Shown: positions 52,876-64,000, numbered from the stretch's first letter. The stretch: 64,000 bases of DNA from Gibbula magus (GCA_936450465.1 OW388300.1:52128551-52192550); one strand, 5' to 3'. Numbers and translations are program-made. The notes: generated by a model not told the origin, from the sequence alone.

Positions 52876-53900
52876 ACCATTTTCAAACATTGATCAAACA
52901 CTATCAGTATCGGAAACATAGTCGCTAAGGTTAAGTTTTTTTCCTTACCCTTCATGCGTTAGACTGAAATATGGACATGTGGACATATTTATCATTGTCA
53001 TGTATTGGATAACTTTACGATAGAATAGACAAATATACAGGGACATCTACACTTAGATGCATTAATAACAATATGCGGTGCAGTTCGAGGCAGGAGTCAT
53101 GATAAGTAAGTCAAGGAAATAATCTAGCTCACTACTTTCTATAAAAGGTATTGTCGTATGGTTCCTAAGTTTCTTTTTCTGAAATGTAAATATGTTTAAA
53201 TCAATATCAATACCCATGTCGTTTTCTGATATATTTGCCAATTGTACTCCGATGTCGAGCAATATCAGTACCCATATTTAATATCTGAACATATTTCAAA
53301 CGATATTGAACATTATCATTATCATAACTAATAGCATTAAATGAGTTTGTAATTTAGTAAAGATAGAGTTAAGGACACTACAGTTGAAAGTGTTTTAAAC
53401 AGGCCGTAATATCGGTACGATAATGATGGGTTTGTTGAAATATTTCGTATATGCGAGAATAGAGTCAAACATTGAGTCCATAGTGTTCATGCAAACACAG
53501 ATGTACAAAACTGTATACAATGTACTCCAACAAATTCGCAACGTCATTGCATAGTCAACCATTTCTCAGAAATATTCTATCCTCATTTCATTTGTAGATT
53601 GAACTTGGTCTAATTTCAAGGCCTTATCATCGCGTCATAACACATGTCATTACACCGCAGCTCATAACAACGCATATCACTGCAGTTTTAAAATCGAACT
53701 GTAAATAATATATTTATTGAACGTTTACAGAGCAATGTGTGGATATTGTAGGATCCATCAGCCAGCAACAAAACTAACTTATTCTCTTGTGTCAAGTGAA
53801 TCCTTTTTCAAAACGCATGTAATCATTGCCAAATTCTGCAGAATCATTAAAGTACGTTACACATAAAAATAGTTTAGCATTAAATTAAAATATTTGACCT
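52876..53900. other. Unique AT-rich stretch, nothing recognised
   Basis: Only chance frames occur. The right end grades into degenerate 22-bp-like repeats. Confidence 0.5.
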
Positions 53901-53904
53901 TTCA

Positions 53905-53999
53905 TCATCACAGTTGGTGTACACAATTATCTATTGAGTATGAACACTTATTATAGTGAAGGTGCACTATTGTCACAATGAATGTACACAATTATCCCT
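53905..53999. repeat. Degenerate outlier units of the 22-bp satellite
   Basis: GTGTACACAATTATC, GTGCACTATTGTCACAATGA and TGTACACAATTATCC resemble highly diverged units of the array that begins at 54410. They are separated from it by the LINE fragment at 54000-54405. Confidence 0.5.
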
Positions 54000-54405
54000 G
54001 AATGTACGCAGACGACAAGACTGCAACGAGTTCAACATAAAGCAGCAAGAATTGTGACGAGGACCATAAAGACTGACCATATTACACCAGTACTGCAACA
54101 ACTACATTGGCTACCGATTGCAACTCGGATAGAGTATAAAATCCTATCTCTTGCCTTTTAGTGCTACAACCAGACAGTTCCAATATACTTATGCGAGCTC
54201 GTTGAACATTATCAGCCAAAAATGACCTTCCCTTGTCAATAAGGAAATCAGAATCACTGGACTCGTTTAAAAGAAGCATCAAAACATTCCTTTTCAAGAA
54301 ATACCTATGTTGACAATGACAGATCTTCCAACTGTAGCGCTATGAGCATCCACATAGTGAATTGATTTAAGAGCTATATAAAAGACCTTATTATTACGCC
54401 ATTTT
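54000..54405 (+). pseudogene. L2/CR1-like LINE 3' fragment inside the satellite edge
   Basis: Plus-strand translation gives RLQRVQHKAARIVTRTIK, then DHITPVLQQLHWLPIATRIE. This is the same protein segment as SRFHHITPVLASMHWLPVEA at 60.8 kb. The 3' end carries GTAGCGCTATGAGCA...GAGCTATATAAAAG and TTATTATTACG, resembling the GCGCTTTGAGCATGC...GCGCTATATAAGT end at 60.45 kb. It is truncated and interrupted by stops. Confidence 0.75.
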
Positions 54406-54409
54406 TAGC

Positions 54410-57400
54410 GTCAGTGTACACCATTATCACAGCGAGTCTACAAAATTATCACAGTGACTGTGCACCATAACCGTAATGACTGTGCACCATAACCGTAGTG
54501 ACTGTGCACCATAACCGTAATGACTGTGCACCATAACCGTAGTGACTGTGCACCATAACCGTAGTGACTGTACACCATAACCGTAGTGACTGTACACCAT
54601 AACCGTAGTGACTGTGCAGCATAACCGTAGTGACTGTACACCATAACCGTAGTGACTGTGCACCATAACCGTAGTGACTGTACACCATAACCGTAGTGAC
54701 TGTGCACCATAATCGTAGTGACTGTGCGCCATAACCGTAGTGACTGTGCACCATAATCGTAGTTAATGTGCACCATAACCGTAATGACTGTCCACCATAA
54801 TCGTAGTGACTGTGCACAATAACCGTAGTGACTGTACACCATAACCGTAGTGACTGTGCACCATAACCGTAGTGACTGTGCACCATAACCGTAGTGACTG
54901 TCCACCATAACCGTAGTGACTGTGCACCATAACCGTAGTGACTGTACACCGTAACCGTAGTGACTGTGCACCATAACCGTAGTGACTGTGCACCATAACC
55001 GTAGTGACTGTACACCATAACCGTAGTGACTGTGCACCATAACCGTAGTGACTGTGCACCATAACCGTAGTGACTGTGCACCATAACCGTAGTGAATGAA
55101 CACCATAACCGTAGTGACTGTGCACCATAACCGTAGTGACTGTGCACCATAATCGTAGTTAATGTGCACCATAACCGTAATGACTGTCCACCATAATCGT
55201 AGTGACTGTGCACAATAACCGTAGTGACTGTACACCATAACCGTAGTGACTGTGCACCATAACCGTAGTGACTGTGCACCATAACCGTAGTGACTGTCCA
55301 CCATAACCGTAGTGACTGTGCACCATAATCGTAGTGACTGTGCGCCATAACCGTAGTGACTGTGCACCATAATCGTAGTTAATGTGCACCATAACCGTAA
55401 TGACTGTCCACCATAATCGTAGTGACTGTGCACAATAACCGTAGTGACTGTACACCATAACCGTAGTGACTGTGCACCATAACCGTAGTGACTGTGCACC
55501 ATAACCGTAGTGACTGTCCACCATAACCGTAGTGACTGTGCACCATAACCGTAGTGACTGTACACCGTAACCGTAGTGACTGTGCACCATAACCGTAGTG
55601 ACTGTGCACCATAACCGTAGTGACTGTACACCATAACCGTAGTGACTGTGCACCATAACCGTAGTGACTGTGCACCATAACCGTAGTGACTGTGCACCAT
55701 AACCGTAGTGAATGAACACCATAACCGTAGTGACTGTGCACCATAATCGTAGTGACTGTACACCATAACCGTAGTGACTGTACACCATAACCGTAGTGAC
55801 TGTGCACCATAACCGTAGTGACTGTGCACCATAACCGTAGTGACTGTCCACCATAACCGTAGTGAATGAACACCATAACCGCAGTGACTGTACACCATAA
55901 TCGTAGTGACTGTGCACAATAACCGTAGTGACTGTACACCATAACCGTAGTGACTGTACACCATAACCGTAGTGACTGTACACCATAACCGTAGTGACTG
56001 TGCACCATAACCGTAGTGACTGTGCACCATAACCGTAGTGACTGTACACCATAACCGTAGTGACTGTGCAGCATAACCGTAGTGACTGTACACCATAATC
56101 GTAGTGACTGTGCACCATAACCGTAGTGACTGTGCACCATAACCGTAGTGACTGTGCACCATAATCGTAGTGACTGTACACCGTAACCGTAGTGACTGTG
56201 CACCATAACCGTAGTGAATGAACACCATAACCGCAGTGACTGTACACCATAATCGTAGTGACTGTGCACCATAACCGTAGTGACTGTGCACCATAACCGT
56301 AGTGACTGTGCACCATAATCGTAGTGACTGTGCACCATAACCGTAGTGAATGAACACCATAACCGTAGTGACTGTGCACCATAATCGTAGTGACTGTGCA
56401 CCATAACCGTAGTGAATGAACACCATAACCGTAGTGACTGTGCACCATAACCGTAGTGAATGAACACCATAACCGTAGTGACTGTACACCATAACCGTAG
56501 TGACTGTACACCGTAACCGTAGTGACTGTGCACCATAACCGTAGTGAATGAACACCATAACCGTAGTGACTGTGCACCATAATCGTAGTGACTGTACACC
56601 GTAACCGTAGTGACTGTGCACCATAACCGCAGTGACTGTACACCATAACCGTAGTGACTGTGCACCATAACCGTAGTGACTGTGCACCATAACCGTAGTG
56701 ACTGTACACCATAACCGTAGTGACTGTACACCATAACCGTAGTGACTGTGCAGCATAACCGTAGTGACTGTACACCATAACCGTAGTGACTGTGCACCAT
56801 AACCGTAGTGACTGTGCACCATAATCGTAGTGACTGTACACCGTAACCGTAGTGACTGTGCACAATAACCGTAGTGACTGTACACCATAACCGTAGTGAC
56901 TGTGCACCATAACCGTAGTGACTGTGCACCGTAACCGTAGTGACTGTACACCATAACCGTAGTGACTGTGCACCATAACCGTAGTGACTGTGCACCATAA
57001 TCGTAGTGACTGTACACCGTAACCGTAGTGACTGTGCACAATAACCGTAGTGACTGTACACCATAACCGTAGTGACTGTGCACCATAACCGTAGTGACTG
57101 TGCACCATAATCGTAGTGACTGTGCACCATAACCGTAGTGACTGTACACCATAACCGTAGTGACTGTGCACCATAACCGTAGTGACTGTAAACCATAATC
57201 GTAGTGACTGTGCACCATAACCGTAGTGACTGTACACCATAACCGTAGTGACTGTGCACCATAACCGTAGTGACTGTGCACCATAACCGTAGTGACTGTA
57301 CACCGTAACCGTAGTGACTGTGCACCATAACCGTAGTGAATGAACACCATAACCGCAGTGACTGTACACCATAATCGTAGTGACTGTGCACAATAACCGT

Positions 57401-57775
57401 AGTGACTGTGCACCATAACCGTAGTGACTGTGCACCATAACCGTAGTGACTGTGCACCATAATCGTAGTGACTGTGCACAATAACCGTAGTGACTGTGCA
57501 GCATAACCGTAGTGACTGTACACCATAATCGTAGTGACTGTACACCGTAACCGTAGTGACTGTACACCATATCCGTAGTGAATGTACACAATAATCGTAG
57601 TGACTGTACACCATAATGGTAGTGACTGTACACCATAACCGTAGTGACTGTAAACCATAATCGTAGTGACTGTGCACCATAATCGTAGTGACTGTACACC
57701 ATAACCGTAGTGACTGTACACCATAATCGTAGTGACTGTACACCGTAACCGTAGTGACTGTACACAATAATTACA
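54410..57775. repeat. 3.35-kb array of a 22-bp unit, about 150 copies
   Basis: The unit is ATAACCGTAGTG followed by ACTGTGCACC, 22 bp, with strict length conservation. Variation is limited to a few positions (GC/AC/CC in TGTGCACC, AACCG/AATCG, an AATGAACACC variant). Longer periodicity exists: the variant AGTTAATGTGCACC occurs at 54761, 55157 (18 units on) and 55377 (10 units on). All three minus-strand frames are open for 800-1,100 residues only because the unit lacks stops in any phase. There are no spacers, so this is not a CRISPR array. Confidence 0.97.
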
Positions 57776-57965
57776 TTTTGTGTGCACAATAATCACAGTG
57801 AGTGTACGTACTTAGCGTACACCATTATTGTAGTGTATGTACGCTACTATCACACTAAGTGTACACCATTATCACAGTGTGTGTGCGCTTTTTGATCACC
57901 ATCAATACAGTGTGTGTTCAATATTAGTACGGTGAGTGTACACCATTACTACAATGCTTTTACAC
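57776..57965. repeat. Degenerate right flank of the 22-bp array
   Basis: Units such as GTACACCATTATTGTAGTG and GTGTACACCATTATCACAGTG keep the period with many changes, as expected at the poorly homogenised edge of a satellite. Confidence 0.75.
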
Positions 57966-58139
57966 TAAGCATGTTGATGTGCAGTATATTTATAAAATGA
58001 ACATTGAGATAATTATGTTGCCCGGCACAATGCAATTGTTGCATCGCTCTCTTTCGCTGGAAAAGAAATTAAACGAAATACTGTATTGCTTAAATAAGCT
58101 AGTGATCGAAACTGGCGCGAGTAATGACTTTCTGGGGAA
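57966..58139. other. Non-repetitive island between two arrays
   Basis: About 170 bp carry a 67-residue plus-strand frame (57979-58182) whose first 55 residues are non-repetitive (LHRSLSLEKKLNEILYCLNK). Its end runs into the 23-bp array. No family is recognised. It could be a host exon fragment or chance. Confidence 0.35.
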
Positions 58140-58895
58140 GTTGCACCATATAGAAAAGTTGTACCATATAGAGAAGTTGTAGCATATAGGGAATTGAAGT
58201 TGAACCATATAGGTAATTGAAGTTGTAGCATATAGGGAATTGAAGTTGAACCATATAGGTAATTGAAGTTGTAGCATATAGGGAATTGAAGTTGAACCAT
58301 ATAGGGAATTGAATTGAACCATACAGGGAATTGAAGTTGAACCATATAGGGAATTGAAGTTGTAGCATATAGGGAATTGAAGTTGAACCATATAGGTAAT
58401 TGAAGTTGTAGCATATAGGGAATTGAAGTTGAACCATATAGGGAATTGAATTGAACCATACAGGGAATTGAAGTTGAACCATATAGGGAATTGAAGTTGT
58501 AGCATATAGGGAATTGAAGTTGAACCATATAGGTAATTGAAGTTGTAGCATATAGGGAATTGAAGTTGAACCATATAGGTAATTGAAGTTGTAGCATATA
58601 GGGAATTGAACTTGTAGCATATAGGGAATTGAAGTTGAACCATATAGGTAATTGAAGTTGTAGCATATAGGGAATTGAACTTGTAGCATATAGAGAATTG
58701 AAGTTGAACCATATAGGGAATTGAATTGAACCATACAGGGAATTGAAGTTGAACCATACAGGGAATTGAAGTTGAACCATGTAGGGAAGCTGTACCATAT
58801 AGGGAAGCTGTACCATATAGATAATTGAAGTTGAACCATATAGGGAAGCTGTACCATATAGGGAAGTTGTACCATATGGGGAATTGTAGTTGAAC
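58140..58895. repeat. 23-bp tandem array, about 33 copies
   Basis: Units read TTGAACCATATAGGGAATTGAAG or TTGTAGCATATAGGGAATTGAAG. The two variants alternate for long stretches, giving a 46-bp period, with occasional shortened units (GAATTGAATTGAACC). Minus-strand frames of up to 302 residues result from the unit composition. It starts only about 170 bp after the 22-bp array but is unrelated in sequence. Confidence 0.95.
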
Positions 58896-58899
58896 CATA

Positions 58900-59290
58900 T
58901 ATCTTCTTCTTCTTTTATTCTGGTACTTAGAAGGCCTCAGGCCTATAGTACATCATATTCATTGCAAAAACATTTAAGATACACAATGCGTTCTATGTAC
59001 AAATGCATAAAACATATACATGGAAATATTTGTAAGTTCTTGAGCGTTTGAACTATTCAGCAATAGTGTAAATTTAAATTGACTAGGATGTACATGATAT
59101 TTGTTTTTTATATATTTATTCCGGATGTTGCTGTATATTGGACATACAAGAAGGAAATGGTATTCATCTTCAATTTCATCTAGCTTACAAAATTTACAAA
59201 TTCTGTCCTCCCTACTAATGTTTGTATATCTGACTTTCTCAAATAAACTGGTTATCTGTAAAACCATTATTAGCTCAGGATTTACTTCTT
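58900..59290 (-). pseudogene. LINE family B 3' fragment with (AAG)n tail
   Basis: The minus-strand frame 59267-58974 encodes VRYTNISREDRICKFCKLDE, then DEYHFLLVCPIYSNIRNKYI, the C-terminal cysteine/histidine cluster (C-x2-C ... H-x4-C). The 3' UTR contains AGGCCTGAGGCCT, then CAGAATAAAAGAAGAAGAAG. The open C-terminus is about 97 residues. The 5' part, including RT, is absent. Confidence 0.75.
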
Positions 59291-60435
59291 CCTCTTCACG
59301 CTGTCCAATCTGAATGATTAGCTGTCACAACACTCTCGGTCACAACAGATTTACAAAATCTATGATTTGTACAAGACAAATCACGTTAAATTAGGTGATA
59401 GAGAAGAACAGATCAGGAAGGAACATGTGTGTAAAGTGGCAATGACCAAAAAATGTAGACAAAAATCACTTTCAGGTGACCTAAACCTTACAAGGTAACA
59501 TTGTGACAAAATGCATAGTTCTTAAATATTCAATCAAACTTTGTTTAACTTATCAAATAAAATAACTTAAAAACTGTTTGTTTTTTTCCTGTTACTTTTT
59601 TTCCTAGCAAATATTGTTACTTTTTTCCTTTACCGTTTTTCCTGTTACTTTTTTTCGATCAATATATTTTGGGGTATATTTTTGGTTTATCATTTGTAAT
59701 AAAATAACTGAATTTCAAGACTAAAGTGCTCTGTTGTTCATTACCGTTGAAAAACAAGCTTCCACTGCGTTCCAGACAACTTGTGCCCAATCCTTTTCAT
59801 GAAAGAAAGAGATATGTTTCAAAAAATGAAATAAATACCTATTTCTATTCTTTTACTTGATCCTGTTATGGATATATACTTTGTTAACGATAGACAATTC
59901 AGAAAAAAAGAAACAGTACCGCAAGAAAAGCCTTTAATTTGACGAGGAAGAAAAGTTTTCAGGAAAGAAATCCTGTTTTTTTGTAAATCTTTTTTAATCA
60001 ATAATTCTGTTTTCTATCACTTTTGTTTGTTAATATAGTATTCGGTACGTTTATGTTTACATATGAGATGGTATCTATTTCTTACCTTCTTATAATTTTG
60101 GAGTGACTCTGATTTTATATCTTCTAAATTTGTTCAATGATCTACAACGTTCAGTTTTTAGTTGCTTGCATTCTTGGTCAAACCATACATTTATTTGTAG
60201 TTTAATATCCCCTTTGAAAATGTAAACACTGTGAAAACAGCTCGTTGAAAACTCTTCAAAATTAACATTTGTAAATGACTACTCACCTGTAAGTTGTGTG
60301 TGCATGTAATGACGTACTCAATTGTGTAAAGAAATGGGTATATCAGTAGAAGCATGGAATGTCCGAATAGGAACAATTTACTCAGCGAGCGAGCAGAGGT
60401 GCGCGAAAACTGAGAACACTCATGGTAACGAGAGA
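59291..60435. other. AT-rich stretch, no supported gene
   Basis: Includes a short run of repeated TTCCTGTTACTTTTTTT units (59588-59660). No gene or other element recognised. Confidence 0.5.
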
Positions 60436-60439
60436 CTCT

Positions 60440-61218
60440 GTGAGTTTGTGTATTAATAATACTGTGTACTTATATAGCGCTAGCCTCCATACACCAAGTG
60501 CATGCTCAAAGCGCTTACAAACTATTGATTATAAAATTGTCTGAACAAATTGGTCTTGAGGTGACATCTGAACAAGTCAAAGGATGGAGCATGTTTTAAA
60601 TCTGAGGGCAGTTCATTCCATAATTGTGAAGCGAGAACAGGAAAAGATTTTCCACCAAAAGTTGATAAGTTAAACATTGGAACTTCAAGACGGGATTGGG
60701 TTTGCGAACGAAGTGATCTAGCTGGTTTGTAGGTTTGGAGCAGACTGGACAGGTAAGTTGGAGCTTGACCATGGTGTGACTTGTACACGAGACACAGAGT
60801 CTTAAACTGAATCCTTGCTTCAACTGGGAGCCAGTGCATGGACGCCAGCACTGGAGTGATGTGATGGAATCTGGATGTTTTAGATATAATCCTGGCTACG
60901 ACGTTTTGAATTTTCTGGAGCTTGTAAAGTGATGTTTTTGATATGCCAAGGAGCAAGCTGTTTCCATAGTCCAACCTAGAGAGGACGAGAGATTGCACTA
61001 GCGTCTTTGCAGCATTGTGGGAGATCAGATGCCGTATCTGACTTATGCATCTTAGATGACAGTAACACACCTTACATATGCTGTCAACCTGATTCGACAT
61101 GTCAAGTTGAGGATCCAGATACACTCCGAGATCTTTCACTTTTCTTGAAAACCCAATTGATGAGTCACCCAAAAGCACACTGGCATCTCCGATCTTTGCA
61201 AGAGATTGTTTTGTGCCA
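60440..61218 (-). pseudogene. L2/CR1-like LINE, ORF2 C-terminal fragment
   Basis: The minus-strand frame 61322-60522 encodes the post-palm and thumb region: VKDLGVYLDPQLDMSNQV, LVQSLVLSRLDYGNSLL, QNVVARIISKTSRFHHITPV, LASMHWLPVEARIQFKTL and FPVLASQLWNELPSDLKHAP, ending LKTNLFRQFYNQ. These are the conserved C-terminal blocks of L2/CR1-type elements. About 240 residues are open, ending naturally at 60522. The 3' end (GCGCTTTGAGCATGCACTTGG ... AGCGCTATATAAGT, TATTATTAAT) is intact. The 5' side is cut near 61218, where a plus-strand LINE starts, so the palm with YADD is missing. Confidence 0.85.
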
Positions 61219-61224
61219 ACCAAC

Positions 61225-62985
61225 AAGGCTGTGGTGAATGCTTCAGGAAGAAGGATAAATGTGTTCATACATTGAAACAGCCTTATTGGTGGGACAGTGA
61301 ATGCGAACATTTGAAAACTCAAAAATATAACCTTCTAACTTGTTTTAGGAGAACAAACAGTCATGGCGACCTTAAATCTTACACCAAGGCTAGGAACAGA
61401 TTCAAAAGTACATGTGAAAGGAAGAAAAGACAGTTAGAAGATAAAGAAGTTGTGGATGTCTGTGAAAATAATGACTCTGAGAAAGTCACTTGGAAGAAGA
61501 TGAAACAGTTACTAAGAAAGTCGCATCGGCCACCTGATATAGCTCCAACACGATGGGTTGATCATTTTACTGATGTGTTAGATAACAGCAAAGTACAAAT
61601 ACAGGAGGAATTTGCAAACATTGTAAACAATGAAATGGAAGATTCAGATAAAAATGAAGAATGTATCGATGAGCTGGATGGGACTATAACGGAACAAGAT
61701 ATATAAGGTGCGCTTCACGAATTAAAAAAACCAAAAAACTCTTGGACCAGATGGTATCGTCGTGGAAATGCTTAAACATTCAATTCGTTATATATCATCT
61801 ATTGTACTGTCAGTATATAACAAAAATACTCGACACTTGACACAAGTATGGAGTGACGGCACAATATATCAGTTATACAAAAGTGGTGATAAAAGTGAAC
61901 CCAATAATTATCGAGGAATATGTTTACTGAATGTAATTGGAAAACTATTTACCAAAATACTAAATAAAATAATCACAACATTGGCCGAGAACAACAGCAA
62001 ACTACATGAAGAGCAGGCTGGTAATCGTAGAGGATGTTCAACAATAGATAACATTTTCATGTTACAAGCTATCAGCCAGAAGTACTCATCAAAGAGAAAA
62101 GGCAGAATGTATGCAGTGTTCATTGACTTCTCAAAAGCTTTCGATTCGGTGCAACACTTTCAATTAATGTATGTAGTCAAGAAGAACGGATTATCAGGAA
62201 AGACGTTTAATATTCTTAAAACAATGTACTCCAAGCTGAGATCGTGTGTGAATACCTACAACGGATTGAGTGAATATTTTAACTGTACAATTGGAACTCG
62301 TCAAGGCTGTATGGTATGGTCAATGTTATTCGTTCTATTCCTAAATGGATATATTGAAATGATGAAACTTTCAGAAAGGAATATGTGTTAATGAAGTTTT
62401 ACAGAACTTGACAGCATTATTATTTGCGGACGACATCGTGAATACAGCGGACACGGTTTTCAGACTACAGCAGCAGATCAATCTTCTCAGCGACTTCTGT
62501 AATAAGTTCGGAATGACAGTCAATAAGGACAAGACAAGACTAATGGTGTTTAGAAGAGGTGGTATCGTCAAAAGTACTGAACAGTGGTTCTACAGAGACT
62601 GTGAACTTCAAGTTGTTTCAAAATATAAATATATTTGAAAGTATTTTACAACAAAACTGTCATGGGGTGCTACCCACACACATTAAGCGCAGGAAAGCAA
62701 GTTTTGGACTATTGAGATTTATACGTAAATATAAAATAAGTATTTCCAAATCACTGTTTCTGTTTGACAGAATGATTCTACCAATATTAACTTACGGATC
62801 TGACATTTGGGGGTTCAAGTACTTGGAACGCATAGAACATATTCATCATAATTTTTGTAAACATTATTATTATTACAGTTTAAAATCGTTTAGTTTTCTC
62901 TTCATATCAGATGCAGCTAGACTCAGCGTCAACTATAAAGTCTATACTTCTGTCAATGCATGTGAATGCACTGTCTACTGATTTA
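61225..62985 (+). pseudogene. LINE family B reverse transcriptase, multiple frameshifts
   Basis: Frames shift at least three times. 61206-61706: linker between endonuclease and RT (PYWWDSECEHLKTQKYNLL). 61762-62391: NNYRGICLLNVIGKLFTKIL, EEQAGNRRGCSTIDNIF, AVFIDFSKAFDSVQ, IGTRQGCMVWSMLFVLFLNG. 62408-62638: LLFADDIVNTADT (catalytic FADD) and FGMTVNKDKTRLMVFRRGG. 62559-62981: ILPILTYGSDIWG. Similar to the pseudogene at 50.4-52.9 kb. The 5' end abuts an opposite-strand L2 fragment, and the C-terminal cysteine cluster is lost. It cannot make active protein. Confidence 0.85.
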
Positions 62986-63395
62986 TCAAGAAGTTGTTGG
63001 ACATTATCAGATAAAATATTCTCTCTAAACTGCTCTAGTTTATCATGGTCCCAAATAAAGCAGTAGCACTTTTTTTTCAAATTTTATTTTTTCAAATTTC
63101 CCATTTGTAATGATAGTTTATGTCATTTATATAGACTTTAGAGGGTAAAACATCTTATTATCCGTATTGGTAATAACGGTGTTGCGTATAATGCAAAAAT
63201 TGCATGGCGGCCATTTTATTGTGAACACATTTTATTATTTCAAAGGACATAAACGATTCCCATGGCTTTACAGAACCATGTACACTCATTTTTTAACTTG
63301 ATTTTCTGAAGAGAGAAGGGTATTTTACTATTAGTGACATTATTTTTCAAATACATTTCATCAACTTATTTGAGCGAAAAAACGTGCTACTGCCC
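62986..63395. other. AT-rich stretch, nothing recognised
   Basis: No gene or repeat could be supported between the two LINE fragments. Confidence 0.5.
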
Positions 63396-64000
63396 CTTTA
63401 AAGCCACTGCAGTTTTTCTTGTCTGATACAGTAGATTGTCGCGCATGAAGCGCTCGTAACTTCAACGTGACCAGGAGATGGGATGACTCGACTCTAGATT
63501 GTATATCAAAGCTGCTGGCAGAATCCAATAACGATGTGGAGGCTATAACATAATCAATGACGCTTGCTCCACTTGTGCCGATATATGTATAATCACCAAT
63601 TCCTGAGTCAGATATATGTATAATCACCAATTCCTGAGTCAGATATATGTATAATCACCAATTCCTGAGTCAGATATATGTATTATCACCTATTCCTGAG
63701 TCAGATATATGTATAATCACCAATTCCTGAGTCGGATATATGTATAATCACCAATTCCTGAGTCAGATATATGTATAATCACCAATTCCTGAGTCAGATA
63801 TATGTATAATCACCAATTCCTGAGTCAGATATATGTATAATCACATATTCCTGAGTCAGATATATGTATAATCACCAAATCCTGAGTCGGACCCAGATCT
63901 CCCGTTCATGATATGGATATTAAGTATACAGCATAAGTCAAGCAAATGTTTACCGAAGTTGTTTACTATCTTGTCGGCGGAGAAGCGTGAGAGATTGAAA
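63396..64000 (-). pseudogene. LINE endonuclease fragment (runs off the window)
   Basis: On the minus strand, 64000-63890 reads NLSRFSADKIVNNFGKHLL, DLCCILNIHIMNGRSGSDSG, FGDYTY. After the tandem repeat, 63600-63400 reads GDYTYIGTSGASVIDYVIAS, SSFDIQSRVESSHLLVTLKL. These are the middle and C-terminal motifs of an APE-type LINE endonuclease, including NGR, YTYI, SVIDY and the catalytic SSH. The two halves are separated by about 300 bp of 31-bp repeats that break the frame. Confidence 0.75.
63581..63890. repeat. 31-bp tandem repeat, 10 copies, within endonuclease coding sequence
   Basis: The unit ATATATGTATAATCACCAAT plus TCCTGAGTCAG repeats every 31 bp with few variants. Its minus-strand translation (DSGxGDYTYI) is part of the endonuclease, present once in an intact protein. 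The array is therefore an expanded piece of the gene. The period is not a multiple of three, so each copy changes frame. Confidence 0.93.

Noticed and set aside
54410..57775. Possible CRISPR array
   Set aside because: Units are directly adjacent with no unique spacers, and the context is eukaryotic.
54427..57796. Frames of 800-1109 residues with a 22-residue period
   Set aside because: The 22-bp unit has no stop in any minus-strand phase, so all three frames are open. This is not evidence of translation.
57990..58898. Overlapping minus-strand frames of 258-302 residues in the 23-bp array
   Set aside because: Same artefact: open in several frames because of the unit composition.

Overview
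This window looks like repeat-dominated, AT-rich eukaryotic nuclear DNA with no bacterial or viral gene organisation. A mollusc source is likely but not proven. The reasons are a short interspersed-repeat tail at 14.8 kb of a type widespread in mollusc DNA (a 'gccgtgatat...gaaa...ggcgttaaac' core followed by a cacctcacctcaac tail), several LINE families with microsatellite tails, and minisatellite-carrying interspersed elements. Almost all protein-coding signal belongs to mobile elements. The very long open frames in the low-complexity arrays (8.9-13 kb, 54.4-57.8 kb, 58.1-58.9 kb) are artefacts of composition and of repeat length.

Layout. 0-8 kb: foldback repeats, one plausible host gene on the minus strand (promoter near 3.5 kb, signal-peptide exon at 3.3 kb, possible next exon at 1.9 kb), a duplicated copy of its promoter and first exon at 7.7-8.0 kb, two decayed copies of LINE family A, and a 490-bp MITE with TTAA target duplication. 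8-14.2 kb: a 4-kb almost pure purine tract interrupted by palindromic/TIR elements and flanked by inverted copies of another repeat. 14-20 kb: mostly unique AT-rich DNA with a SINE-like tail, three palindromes, and one 72-bp repeat unit joined to a TCTAGAAA minisatellite.

20.0-26.4 kb: a structurally complete GC-rich DIRS-type retrotransposon. It has inverted terminal repeats, an internal complementary region that encodes both termini fused together, gag, RT-RNase H-methyltransferase-like pol, and a tyrosine recombinase with one frameshift. Its terminal architecture is fully legible.

26.4-32.8 kb: unique DNA with a TTAA-flanked 543-bp element, a diverged duplication, and a 276-bp tRNA-SINE palindrome. 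32.8-39.1 kb: a nearly full-length LINE (family A) on the minus strand. ORF1 is intact; ORF2 is broken only by a homopolymer indel, an AG-repeat indel and one nonsense codon. A 1-kb TIR element is nested in its 3' UTR. 39-45 kb: minisatellite and TIR elements and a roughly 620-bp tandem duplication. 45.6-49.9 kb: a 4.3-kb satellite almost devoid of G on the plus strand, followed by a Penelope-like terminus with a hammerhead-like motif. 50.4-52.9 kb: a LINE pseudogene split by a second copy of the TTAA element. 54-58.9 kb: a 3.3-kb array of 22-bp units beside a 23-bp array. 59-64 kb: LINE fragments of three families, the last carrying a 31-bp tandem repeat born inside endonuclease coding sequence.

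The window therefore reads as a nested record of transposition and tandem-repeat birth. The best-supported items are the DIRS element, the family A LINE, and the TTAA elements with visible target duplications. The host gene is a hypothesis from splice and promoter signals only.
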